DNA from: Rhizohabitans arisaemae
GTDB lineage: Bacteria > Actinomycetota > Actinomycetes > Streptosporangiales > Streptosporangiaceae
Length of the DNA stretch: 64,000 bases
NCBI RefSeq assembly: GCF_025996515.1
Contig: NZ_BLRH01000021.1
Location: 62,001-126,000 of the forward strand
Direction: 5' to 3'
Position numbers and translations under genes: made by a program. The notes beneath the pieces are model-generated. The model worked only from the letters and a program-made list of their open reading frames with translations, made no database searches and had not been told where the DNA came from. Of the stretch, positions 8,133-15,618 are shown in pieces. Position 1 is the first letter of the stretch. The number at the start of each line of letters is the position of its first letter.

Positions 8133-8783
8133 TCAGGCGCGCAGGTAGGCGAGGACGGCGAGGACTCTGCGGTGGTCGTCCTCGGCGGGCGGCAGGTCGA
8201 GTTTGGTGAGGATGGCGGCGATGTGCTTGGAGACCGCGGCCTCGGTCACCGTGAGCCTGCGGGCGATGGCGGCGTTGGAGCGACCCTCGGCGATGAGGCC
8301 GAGCACTTCGCGTTCCCGGGGGGTGAGGCGGGAGATCGGGTCCCGTCGGCGGCTGAGCAGCTGCCGGACCACCTCCGGGTCGATGACCGTGTGCCCGGCG
8401 GCGACCCGCTCCAGCGCCTCCACGAAGTCCTTGACGTCGCCGATCCGATCCTTGAGCAGGTAGCCGACACCGGCGCCCGCCCCTTCGTCCAGCAGTTCGG
8501 CGGCGTAGGTCTGCTCGACGTACTGGCTGAGCACGAGGACGGGGAAGCCTGGGCGGCGGGCGCGCAGGGTGAGGGCGGCACGGAGACCCTCGTCGGTGAA
8601 GCCGGGGGGCATCCGGACGTCCGCCACCACGATGTCGGGCTCGTGTTCGGCGACCGCGGCCAGCAGCGCGTCGGCGTCCCCGACGGCGGCGGCGACCTCG
8701 TGCCCGAAACGCTCGAGGAGTCCGACGAGGCCTTCGCGGAGCAGGACCACGTCCTCGGCGAGGACTACGCGGAGACCGGACAC
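8133..8783 (-). CDS. NarL-type response regulator of the ABC-linked two-component system
   Basis: A 216-residue regulator with phosphoacceptor D55 in VVADVRMPP, the receiver-domain Lys in GYLLKDR, and a LuxR-type helix-turn-helix (LTPREREVLGLIAEGRSNAAIA) in the last 65 residues. The GTG start at 8783 overlaps the end of the kinase by 19 bases. The pair is divergent from the ABC exporter at 10056-13219 and probably regulates it, as in many antimicrobial or lipid exporters; that link is inferred from position. Its 3' end is the closest visible relative of the fossil at 4796-4930. Confidence 0.92.
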   Translation of the reverse strand: MSGLRVVLAEDVVLLREGLVGLLERFGHEVAAAVGDADALLAAVAEHEPDIVVADVRMPPGFTDEGLRAALTLRARRPGFPVLVLSQYVEQTYAAELLDEGAGAGVGYLLKDRIGDVKDFVEALERVAAGHTVIDPEVVRQLLSRRRDPISRLTPREREVLGLIAEGRSNAAIARRLTVTEAAVSKHIAAILTKLDLPPAEDDHRRVLAVLAYLRA

Positions 8784-9916
8784 GGGATCTCCACCTGAAG
8801 CGAGGTCGGGCCGCCCTGGGGACTGGACAGTTTCATGACGCCGTCGACCACGGAGACCCGGTCGGCGAGACCGGCCAGGCCGGTGCCGGGGACGGCACCG
8901 CCTCTGCCGTCGTCGTCGATCTCCAGGTGGAGAGCGCCGTCCCGATGCCGGGCGCGGACCGAGCTCCGGCAGGCTCCGCTGTGCCGGGCGACGTTGGTCA
9001 GCGCCTCGCAGACCACGTAGTAGGCGACCACCTCGACGGTGACCGGCAGACGCGCGGCCAGATCGATGTCCACCCGGACCGGGACCGGGGACCGCCCGGC
9101 CACATCCTGCACCGCTGCGGCCAGGCCCCGGTTGGTCAGCACCTGCGGATGCACGCCGCGGATCAGCTCTCGGAGCTCGGCCAGCGCCTGTTTGGCCTCC
9201 TCGTGCGCCTCGGCGATCTGCGCCTCGGCGGGGGAGCCGGGCGCCAGGTCGAGCCGGGCCAGGCCGAGCTTCATGGTCAGGGAGACGAGCCGCTGCTGGG
9301 CGCCGTCGTGCAGATCGCGCTCGATCCTGCGGCGTTCGTTCTCGAACGCGTCGACGAGCCGGGCCCGGGAACGGATGATCTCGGCTTCCCCGGGGGCGAA
9401 CACGGCGCGTGCGATCATGGCTCGTGCTCCCGCCCAGGCGGTCGTCGGGTAGGCGGCCAGCGGAAGCAGGGCGACCCCGAGCAGGGCCAAGGGCAGGCCG
9501 CTCCTCGGATCCACGCCGGGCTGGAACGGCCCGGACATCAGGATCAGCGGCACCCAGGCCGAGGTGAGGACCAGGGCCAGGTCCAGGATCCAGAGCGTGA
9601 GCATGGAGATGAGGATGAAGCCGTACTCCCGCCAGGTCACCGGATCCCGCAGGCGCGTGGTGAGCGGAGGCCGCGGCCCGGGGCTCGGAACGGGGACCCG
9701 GTCGACCAGCCGCAGCCGGGTCCGTTCGAACCTGGCCACCAGCGGGCCTAGGAGCATCGCGGCGACGATCCCGGCCGTCAGGCCGACGACCACGCCGTAC
9801 CGGTAGGCCGCGGCGAACACACCCAGCGGTATCGCGCCGAGCGGTGCGCCGACGAGCAGGTAGGCCAGAGACCGCCACGGCCACGACGACCGCAGGAAGG
9901 CCCACGGCCGTTGCAT
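8765..9916 (-). CDS. Sensor histidine kinase with membrane sensor domain
   Basis: A 383-residue kinase from the ATG at 9916, which has GGAAG five bases upstream; a GTG at 9946 would add ten residues. Hydrophobic segments at about 18-65 and 100-180 form a membrane sensor region of the kind found in actinomycete kinases paired with ABC exporters. A HisKA_3 domain carries the phospho-His in ERDLHDGAQQRLVSL, followed by HATPase motifs (VCEALTNVARHSGA; DDGRGG; GLAGLADRV). It is cotranscribed with the regulator at 8133. The ligand is unknown. Confidence 0.9.
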   Translation of the reverse strand: MQRPWAFLRSSWPWRSLAYLLVGAPLGAIPLGVFAAAYRYGVVVGLTAGIVAAMLLGPLVARFERTRLRLVDRVPVPSPGPRPPLTTRLRDPVTWREYGFILISMLTLWILDLALVLTSAWVPLILMSGPFQPGVDPRSGLPLALLGVALLPLAAYPTTAWAGARAMIARAVFAPGEAEIIRSRARLVDAFENERRRIERDLHDGAQQRLVSLTMKLGLARLDLAPGSPAEAQIAEAHEEAKQALAELRELIRGVHPQVLTNRGLAAAVQDVAGRSPVPVRVDIDLAARLPVTVEVVAYYVVCEALTNVARHSGACRSSVRARHRDGALHLEIDDDGRGGAVPGTGLAGLADRVSVVDGVMKLSSPQGGPTSLQVEIPCPVSA

Positions 9917-10055
9917 GAGCGCTTCCAGCGCGGTCCGAGGAGGCACGTCTCGACGTTATCCGACCGGCCCGGTCAGGTCGGTGGAGACAGCTATACCTTC
10001 GGTCCTCCACGTGGCGCCAATGTGTTCCGGCGAGTCCGGGACTTGGCTGGAGGGC

Positions 10056-10799
10056 ATGGAATCGAAACAGAGCGTGGAGCTGTGGTCGGTGCGCCGGACG
10101 TACCGCGCCGCGGCCCGGGAGATGCGCGCGCTGGACGGGGTGACGACCGGGTTCGAGGCCGGCACGTTCACCGCCGTCATGGGGCCTTCGGGGTCCGGCA
10201 AGTCCACCCTGCTGCACTGCGCGGCGGGGCTCGACCGGCCGACCGAAGGGAAGGTGGTGATCGACGGCACGGATCTGGGCACGCTGGACGAGACGGGCCT
10301 GACCCTGCTCCGCAGGGAGCGGGTGGGGTTCGTCTTCCAGGCGTTCAACCTGGTCTCGGCGCTCACCGCGGAGCAGAACGTCTTCCTCCCGCTCCGCCTC
10401 GCGGGCAAGCCGGTGGCACCTGAGGAGATCCGTACGGCGCTGGCCGAGGTGGGGCTGGCGGACCGGGGTGGACACCGGCCGAGCCGGCTCTCCGGCGGGG
10501 AGCAGCAGCGGGTCGCGATCGCCCGGGCGCTGATCACCCGTCCGGCGGTGCTCTTCGCCGACGAGCCGACCGGGGCACTGGACACCAAGACCTCCCGCCA
10601 TGTCCTCCGGTTGCTGCGCGACCTGGTCGACCGGCGCAGGCAGACAGTGATCATGGTCACCCACGACCCGGTGGCCGCCTCCTACGCCGACCGGGTGCTG
10701 TTCCTGGCGGACGGCCGGATCGTGGACGAGCTGGTGGGACGGGCCGGGGCGGAGGAGGTCTCCGCTCGGATGACGAGCCTGGAGGCACGGGCATGCTGA
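10056..10799 (+). CDS. ABC transporter ATPase, MacB/LolD type
   Basis: A 247-residue ATPase. It shows Walker A GPSGSGKST (about 43-51), Q-loop VFQAFNL, signature LSGGEQQRVAIA, Walker B VLFADEPTG and the switch His in VMVTHD-like VTHD. This subtype works with FtsX-like permeases to power export or mechanotransmission. The start is the ATG at 10056; longer upstream readings would enter the divergent kinase promoter. It overlaps the permease start by seven bases, so the two form an operon next to the divergent kinase/regulator pair. Confidence 0.92.
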   Translation: MESKQSVELWSVRRTYRAAAREMRALDGVTTGFEAGTFTAVMGPSGSGKSTLLHCAAGLDRPTEGKVVIDGTDLGTLDETGLTLLRRERVGFVFQAFNLVSALTAEQNVFLPLRLAGKPVAPEEIRTALAEVGLADRGGHRPSRLSGGEQQRVAIARALITRPAVLFADEPTGALDTKTSRHVLRLLRDLVDRRRQTVIMVTHDPVAASYADRVLFLADGRIVDELVGRAGAEEVSARMTSLEARAC

Positions 10800-13219
10800 G
10801 GGGAGGCGTCGGGCTCTCCTTGGGCCTGGCCACCGTACGGGAACGCTGGACGGCCTTCGCCGGCTCGTTCGCGGCGCTCTTTCTCGGGGCGATCCTGGTG
10901 TCGGCGACCTCGACGGCGCTGCTCTCGGCGGGACCCCGGCTGCCGGACCGGCTCGCGGGCGCGCAGGTCCTGGTGACGGTGCCCGCCGTCGAGCGGCCCG
11001 AGGGGAACTTCAGCCCGGACCGGCCCTGGTCGCCCGAGCAGGTCGTGGCCCTCCAGGACCGCCTGGCCGCCATCCCCGGTGTGGAGCGGGCCGTCCCCGA
11101 CCGGTCCCTCTACGCCCAGCCGGTCGTCGACGGCGTACCGGTGGAAGATCACCGGGGGCACGCGTGGTCGTCCGCCGCGCTGGCGCCGTACCGGCTGGTG
11201 TCCGGGACCGAACCCCGGCAGGCCGGACAGGTCGCGCTGGACCGGAGCCTGGGGCGGAAGCCCGGGACGCGGGTCACCGTGCTGACCGCCCGCGGCCCCG
11301 CCGAGTACACCGTGTCGGGCACGGTCGACGGGCCCGGGGTCTACCTGAGCGACGGGGAGGCCGCCCGGCTCGCCGGCGGAGTGCGCCTCATCGGGCTCCT
11401 CCTCGCGCCGGGAACCGACGTCGCCGCGGTCGACTCCGCCGCGCGAACCGCGATCGGTCACGACGGGCGGGTTTTCTCCGGCCGGGCGCGGGTCGCGGCG
11501 GAGCCCCTGGAGGACGCGCGGATCCGCTGGGTCGGCATGCAGGCCCTGACCGCCATGTCCATCCTCGCCGCCTCCTCCGCGGTCTTCGTGACGGCCTCGG
11601 CGTTCGCGTTCGGGGTGGCCTGGCGGCGGCAGGAGTTCGGGCTGCTGCGGGCCGTCGGTGCCACCCCACGCCAGGTGCGCGCGAGTGTGTACGGCGAAGC
11701 GCTGGCGGTCGGGGTGGTGGCCTCCGCGGCGGGGACGGCGCTCGGCGCGGTGCTCGCACCGGTTCTCGGCGACCTGCTGGTGGCGCTGGGGTTCCAGCCG
11801 TCCGGCTTCACCGTCCGGGTCCGGGCGTGGTCGCTCGCCGGGTGCTTCCTTGTCGGGATCGCGGTCGCCCTGCTCGGCGCCTGGTCGGCCTCCCGGCGGG
11901 CCGGGCGGGTCAGCCCGCTGGAGGCGCTGCGCGAGGCCGCCGCCGACGAACGGCCGATCCCGCTCTCCCGAAAGATCGCCGGAGGGCTGCTCTGCGTCCT
12001 CGGTCTGGCCGGTGCCGCGGTCACCGCCACCGCGGGCGGCAACGAGCTGGTCAGCTTCGGCCTGTTCACCGCGGCGGCGCTCATCTGCGGGCTGGCGCTG
12101 CTCGCCCCGCTGATCGCGCCGCCGGTCGTCCGGCTGGCCACCTGGCCGCTCGGGCGGCTGCGCGGTGCGACCGGGATGATCGTGCGGGAGAGCGCGCTCG
12201 CCTCGGTCCGGCGGACCGCCTCGACCGCGGCCCCGGTCCTGATCACCGTGGGCTTCGCCGTGCTGGTCACCGGGATGACCGCGACCACGGCGGCCTCGTT
12301 CGACGCCGCGCGGGCAAGCGTGATCCGGGCCGAGTCCGTGGTCCTCCCGGACGGGGTTGCCGGCCTGTCCGACGCGGCGGCCGGTGTCGGCGGGGCCTGG
12401 TCCACGCTGCCCACGGCGCTGTACCGGGTGAACGGCGAAGCCGTCCCAGCCCTGGGGGCTGAACGGGACCACCTGCTCGCCGCCGGATTGAAGCCGTCCC
12501 AAGGGTCGTTGGAGGACTTCGGCGGGAACAACATCGTGGTCAAGCCCTGGGTCGCCCAGCAGGGCTGGGGGCTTGGCCAGGTGGTTCCGGTGGGGTTCGA
12601 AGACGGGTGCACCGTGTCGCTGAAGGTCGCCGCCGTGGTCGACGACCTGCCGAACTCCGTGCTGGTCCCGCGTGACCTGGTCCGGGCGCACGACCCGTCG
12701 GCACTGGCCGAGGAGGCATTCATCCTCGGTAAGGCCCCGGACGCCGTACCGGGCGGACTCGGCACCAGGATCGTCGCCGCCGAGGACTACGCGCGGGTGA
12801 TGTCCGACGAGGACGACCGGCTGACGTGGATCTTCACGGTGCTGCTCGTGGCGGTGTCGGCCGGGTACACCGGGGTCGCGATCGCCACCACCCTGATGAC
12901 CGCGGCGGCCGGCCGGGCCCGTGACCTGGTGGTGCTGCGCCTGTCCGGGGCGACCGCCGGGCAGGCGCTCCGGACGGTCGCCGTGGAGTCGGTGCTCGTC
13001 GTGGTGCTGGGGACCCTCCTCGGCCTGGCGGTGGCGATCCCCACGCTGCTTGGGATGCGCGCAGGTCTGGCCGAGCAGCTGAGCGCCCCGGTTCCGCTGG
13101 TCCTGCCGGTTCCCCTCATCCTGGTGGTGATCGGGTTCTGCCTGCTGCTCGCCGCGGGCGCCGCGGTGTTCACCGCCCGGCGGGCCGTACGATCCCAGAC
13201 GGATCGGTCCGGGGATTGA
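10793..13219 (+). CDS. FtsX-like ABC transporter permease
   Basis: An 808-residue membrane protein. One N-terminal helix (about 20-45) is followed by a large extracellular region, three helices at about 250-365 in an FtsX core, further helices at about 395-435 and 475-500, a second extracellular region (about 510-670) and three final helices (about 675-795). This is the duplicated FtsX layout of actinomycete exporters for antimicrobials, lipids or lipoproteins. The RAVGATPRQVRAS and RLSGATAGQALRTV segments are the coupling-helix regions that contact the ATPase. The substrate is unknown. Confidence 0.9.
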   Translation: MLRGGVGLSLGLATVRERWTAFAGSFAALFLGAILVSATSTALLSAGPRLPDRLAGAQVLVTVPAVERPEGNFSPDRPWSPEQVVALQDRLAAIPGVERAVPDRSLYAQPVVDGVPVEDHRGHAWSSAALAPYRLVSGTEPRQAGQVALDRSLGRKPGTRVTVLTARGPAEYTVSGTVDGPGVYLSDGEAARLAGGVRLIGLLLAPGTDVAAVDSAARTAIGHDGRVFSGRARVAAEPLEDARIRWVGMQALTAMSILAASSAVFVTASAFAFGVAWRRQEFGLLRAVGATPRQVRASVYGEALAVGVVASAAGTALGAVLAPVLGDLLVALGFQPSGFTVRVRAWSLAGCFLVGIAVALLGAWSASRRAGRVSPLEALREAAADERPIPLSRKIAGGLLCVLGLAGAAVTATAGGNELVSFGLFTAAALICGLALLAPLIAPPVVRLATWPLGRLRGATGMIVRESALASVRRTASTAAPVLITVGFAVLVTGMTATTAASFDAARASVIRAESVVLPDGVAGLSDAAAGVGGAWSTLPTALYRVNGEAVPALGAERDHLLAAGLKPSQGSLEDFGGNNIVVKPWVAQQGWGLGQVVPVGFEDGCTVSLKVAAVVDDLPNSVLVPRDLVRAHDPSALAEEAFILGKAPDAVPGGLGTRIVAAEDYARVMSDEDDRLTWIFTVLLVAVSAGYTGVAIATTLMTAAAGRARDLVVLRLSGATAGQALRTVAVESVLVVVLGTLLGLAVAIPTLLGMRAGLAEQLSAPVPLVLPVPLILVVIGFCLLLAAGAAVFTARRAVRSQTDRSGD

Positions 13220-13557
13220 GCGGCCTGCAGGACGAACCGGTGATCGCTACCCGTCCACCGTTCGCGAACGAACGCGGCTCCTTTGCCGGCCCCACACCGC
13301 CCCCGCAGATCCTGGAGGGTTGGGTCGCTTCTCCACTCTTACACCGACGAGTGCGGTGACAAGGACCAGGTCGGCGAACTCGACGGCGCGTGAGAGGACG
13401 CGGTGATCTTGCCACCCCCACGCGCCGGGGATCCGGCCTCCTGGCTCGCGATCATCCGATTCCCGCTTGGAGCCGGGCGACTTCGGTTGCAGGACGCCTG
13501 TGGCCGTGGAGCCCTGCGGCTGTTTGAGCGTGTCCGGCGGCGGACGGGTCCGTCCGG
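13220..13557. other. Convergent intergenic region, no gene recognised
   Basis: This 338-base gap lies between the 3' ends of the FtsX-like permease and the penicillin-binding protein. Short open frames exist on both strands, but none has a ribosome site or a recognisable sequence. Terminators for both genes are expected; I see only weak GC-rich dyads, for example around 13541-13557. Confidence 0.5.
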
Positions 13558-15228
13558 CTACTGAGAAGTTCCGAGTGCCTTGAGGAAGCGGGCGGCGATG
13601 GGGGCGGCGATCTTGCCTCCGCCGCCTCCGCCCTCGACGATCACCGCGAAGGCCAGGTCGCCCCGGTAGCCGTGGAACCAGGCGTGGGATTCCAGCTTCT
13701 CCCCGGTGCCGTACTCGGCGGTTCCGGTCTTGCCCAGGGTGCCCTGCGGGAGCCCCGCCGCCTTGGCGGTCCCCGAGGCCACCACGGCCCGCATCATGGC
13801 GCGCAGGCCCGTCGCGACCTCGTCCGGGAGCTCACGCGGCTTGGTCTTCTGCGGGAGGTCGGGGACGAGCGTCGGCGGACGCCAGCTTCCGTCGGCGACG
13901 GCCGCCGCCACGCTCGCCATGACGAGCGGGCTGGCGGTGAGCCTGGCCTGCCCGAAGGAGGAGGCGGCGAGCTCGGCGGGACTGGTGGGCTTGGGGAAGC
14001 TCGCGGCGGTGGCCGGGATTCCGATCTCGAGCTTGCCGTTGAACCCGAGGAGTTCGGCGGCCTCACGGAGGGCGTCACCCTTCAGATGCTCCTCGGCGAG
14101 CGGGGCGAAGGTGGTGTTGCAGGACTGGGCGAAGGAGTTGAGGAAGGAGAGCGAACCGAACTCCGCGTGCTCCGAGTTACGGATCTTCAATCCGCCGACG
14201 GTGACGTATTTGGGGCAGGTGACCTGCTGTCCCGGCTCGATCCCGGCCTGCAGGAGGGCGGCCGCGGTCACCGTCTTGAAGGTGGAGCCGGGTGCGTAGC
14301 GCCCGTCGAGCGCCCGGTTGAAGCCGGGCCGGTTGTTGACCACCGCGAGGATTTCCCCGGTGGAGGGGCGCAGCGCGACCAGGGAGGCCGGTTCTTTCAC
14401 GGTCTTTACCACGTTGGCCGCCGCCTGCTGGACCCGCAGGTCGATGCTGGTGCGGACGGACTCGCCCTCGGCCCCTTCGATCGTGCTCAGGGTCTTGACG
14501 GCTTTCTTGCCGGAACCCATCAGTTCGATCTTGGTGGTGGGGGTTCCGGCGAGGTGCTTCTCGAACCTCTCCTGCAGGCCGCCCCGGCCGATCGTCTGCC
14601 CGGCCCGGTAGGCGGGGCCGAGCTTGGCCACGTCTTTGGCGTTCGCCTTGTCGAGGTACCCGGTGAGCTGGTCAACCGACCCGCCCGCGCCGGTGCCGTC
14701 GATCCGCTCGCCTCCGGCGGCCTCCAGCGCCCCCCGGGCCGGCCAGGTGGTGGCGAGCCGGACCGAGCGTCCGGCGGTGAGGTCGGGGTGGACGGCTTGG
14801 GGCGTCCAGTCGACCCGCCAGCGCCGGTCGGCGACCGTGAGGGGGATGCTGCCCTGGTAGGTCCACTCCCCGATGTCTTTGAGCGTGAGCACGGCGGTGT
14901 AGGAGGCGGTGGCCTTGTCGTCACCCTGTTCCCGGATCCCGGTGAGCCGGACCGTGGTCTTCTCCACGTTCAGCGCCTTGTCCAGCCCGGTGTAGACACC
15001 GTCGAACTCGGCGGCGCTCGCCGGCGGGCCACTCGGCTCGGGGGAGTGGCGGGCGGTCTCGGCCCGCATGGCGGCCAGGTCGCCGCGGTTCCACGCGGCG
15101 GTGAACCGCTCCGCGCTCTCCTGCGGCGAGCCCTCGGTCCTTAGCAGGTAGAAGGCCCCCCCGGTGGCGGCACCCGCTGTGAGGACGACGGCGGTCGAAA
15201 CGATCACGATGGTACGGCGGCGCGGCAC
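13558..15228 (-). CDS. Penicillin-binding protein, transpeptidase with NTF2-like N-terminal domain
   Basis: A 556-residue class B-like penicillin-binding protein that cross-links peptidoglycan outside the membrane. One membrane anchor (about residues 7-28) is followed by an NTF2-like MecA-type N-terminal domain (about 35-145), a linker dimerisation region, and the transpeptidase domain with S315-T-F-K (catalytic Ser), S-C-N near 369 and K-T-G near 505. The glycine-rich run close to the C-terminus (EGGGGGGK) is unusual but follows the normal KTG strand region. The start is a GTG at 15228. It lies downstream of the SecA2 gene, separated by 390 bases with hairpins, so it is probably a separate transcript. 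Confidence 0.92.
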   Translation of the reverse strand: MPRRRTIVIVSTAVVLTAGAATGGAFYLLRTEGSPQESAERFTAAWNRGDLAAMRAETARHSPEPSGPPASAAEFDGVYTGLDKALNVEKTTVRLTGIREQGDDKATASYTAVLTLKDIGEWTYQGSIPLTVADRRWRVDWTPQAVHPDLTAGRSVRLATTWPARGALEAAGGERIDGTGAGGSVDQLTGYLDKANAKDVAKLGPAYRAGQTIGRGGLQERFEKHLAGTPTTKIELMGSGKKAVKTLSTIEGAEGESVRTSIDLRVQQAAANVVKTVKEPASLVALRPSTGEILAVVNNRPGFNRALDGRYAPGSTFKTVTAAALLQAGIEPGQQVTCPKYVTVGGLKIRNSEHAEFGSLSFLNSFAQSCNTTFAPLAEEHLKGDALREAAELLGFNGKLEIGIPATAASFPKPTSPAELAASSFGQARLTASPLVMASVAAAVADGSWRPPTLVPDLPQKTKPRELPDEVATGLRAMMRAVVASGTAKAAGLPQGTLGKTGTAEYGTGEKLESHAWFHGYRGDLAFAVIVEGGGGGGKIAAPIAARFLKALGTSQ

Positions 15229-15297
15229 TCTTTACCCCCTGGTAGACGGTCGCCTTGCCGACCTTACTCGCCGGTGAAGGGGGATATTAACGAAATG

Positions 15298-15324
15298 CCC
15301 CGTGAGCGGTGCTCGCTCACGGGG
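15298..15324. terminator. Perfect 10-bp stem-loop upstream of the PBP gene
   Basis: CCCCGTGAGC (15298-15307) and GCTCACGGGG (15315-15324) pair perfectly around a 7-base loop. It lies 70 bases upstream of the PBP start, so it could be a late secA2 terminator or an element in the PBP leader. Confidence 0.45.
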
Positions 15325-15331
15325 CGGTAAG

Positions 15332-15448
15332 TCAAGGCCGATGTGGCAGGTCGCCTCCTCGGCGAGAGGCACAACACGGCTCCAGCCGAACGGTATTCCG
15401 TGAAGGCGGTAATTGCGGCCCGGGGGACACTGGCCACATCGGCCTTGA
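15332..15448. repeat. Long-loop perfect 16-bp inverted repeat
   Basis: TCAAGGCCGATGTGGC (15332-15347) and its exact reverse complement (15433-15448) flank 85 bases with no open frame. No flanking target duplication is visible. It could be a MITE remnant or a structured RNA between secA2 and the PBP gene. Confidence 0.5.
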
Positions 15449-15576
15449 AACTCTAACCGACTCTCCGCACTACTTATTCCATGCGGGGCGGGCGATTCTC
15501 CGTCTCGGCCCCGAAAAATTTCTGATCTACGATGTAAAGGCGACGGCTTGGTGCGATCAGGTGCGGCCCGCACGAC

Positions 15577-15609
15577 ACCTCGGCCGGGAAAACGGCTCCC
15601 GGCCGAGGT
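15577..15609 (-). terminator. Strong hairpin terminator of the SecA2 gene
   Basis: ACCTCGGCCGGGA and TCCCGGCCGAGGT form a perfect 13-bp stem with a 7-base loop, ten bases beyond the SecA2 stop at 15619. Confidence 0.7.
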
Positions 15610-15618
15610 CGCGATCGC

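Noticed and set aside
9960-9981. CCGACC/GGTCGG dyad in the kinase/ABC divergent promoter
   Set aside because: Six-base arms in GC-rich DNA are expected by chance; not strong enough to call an operator.
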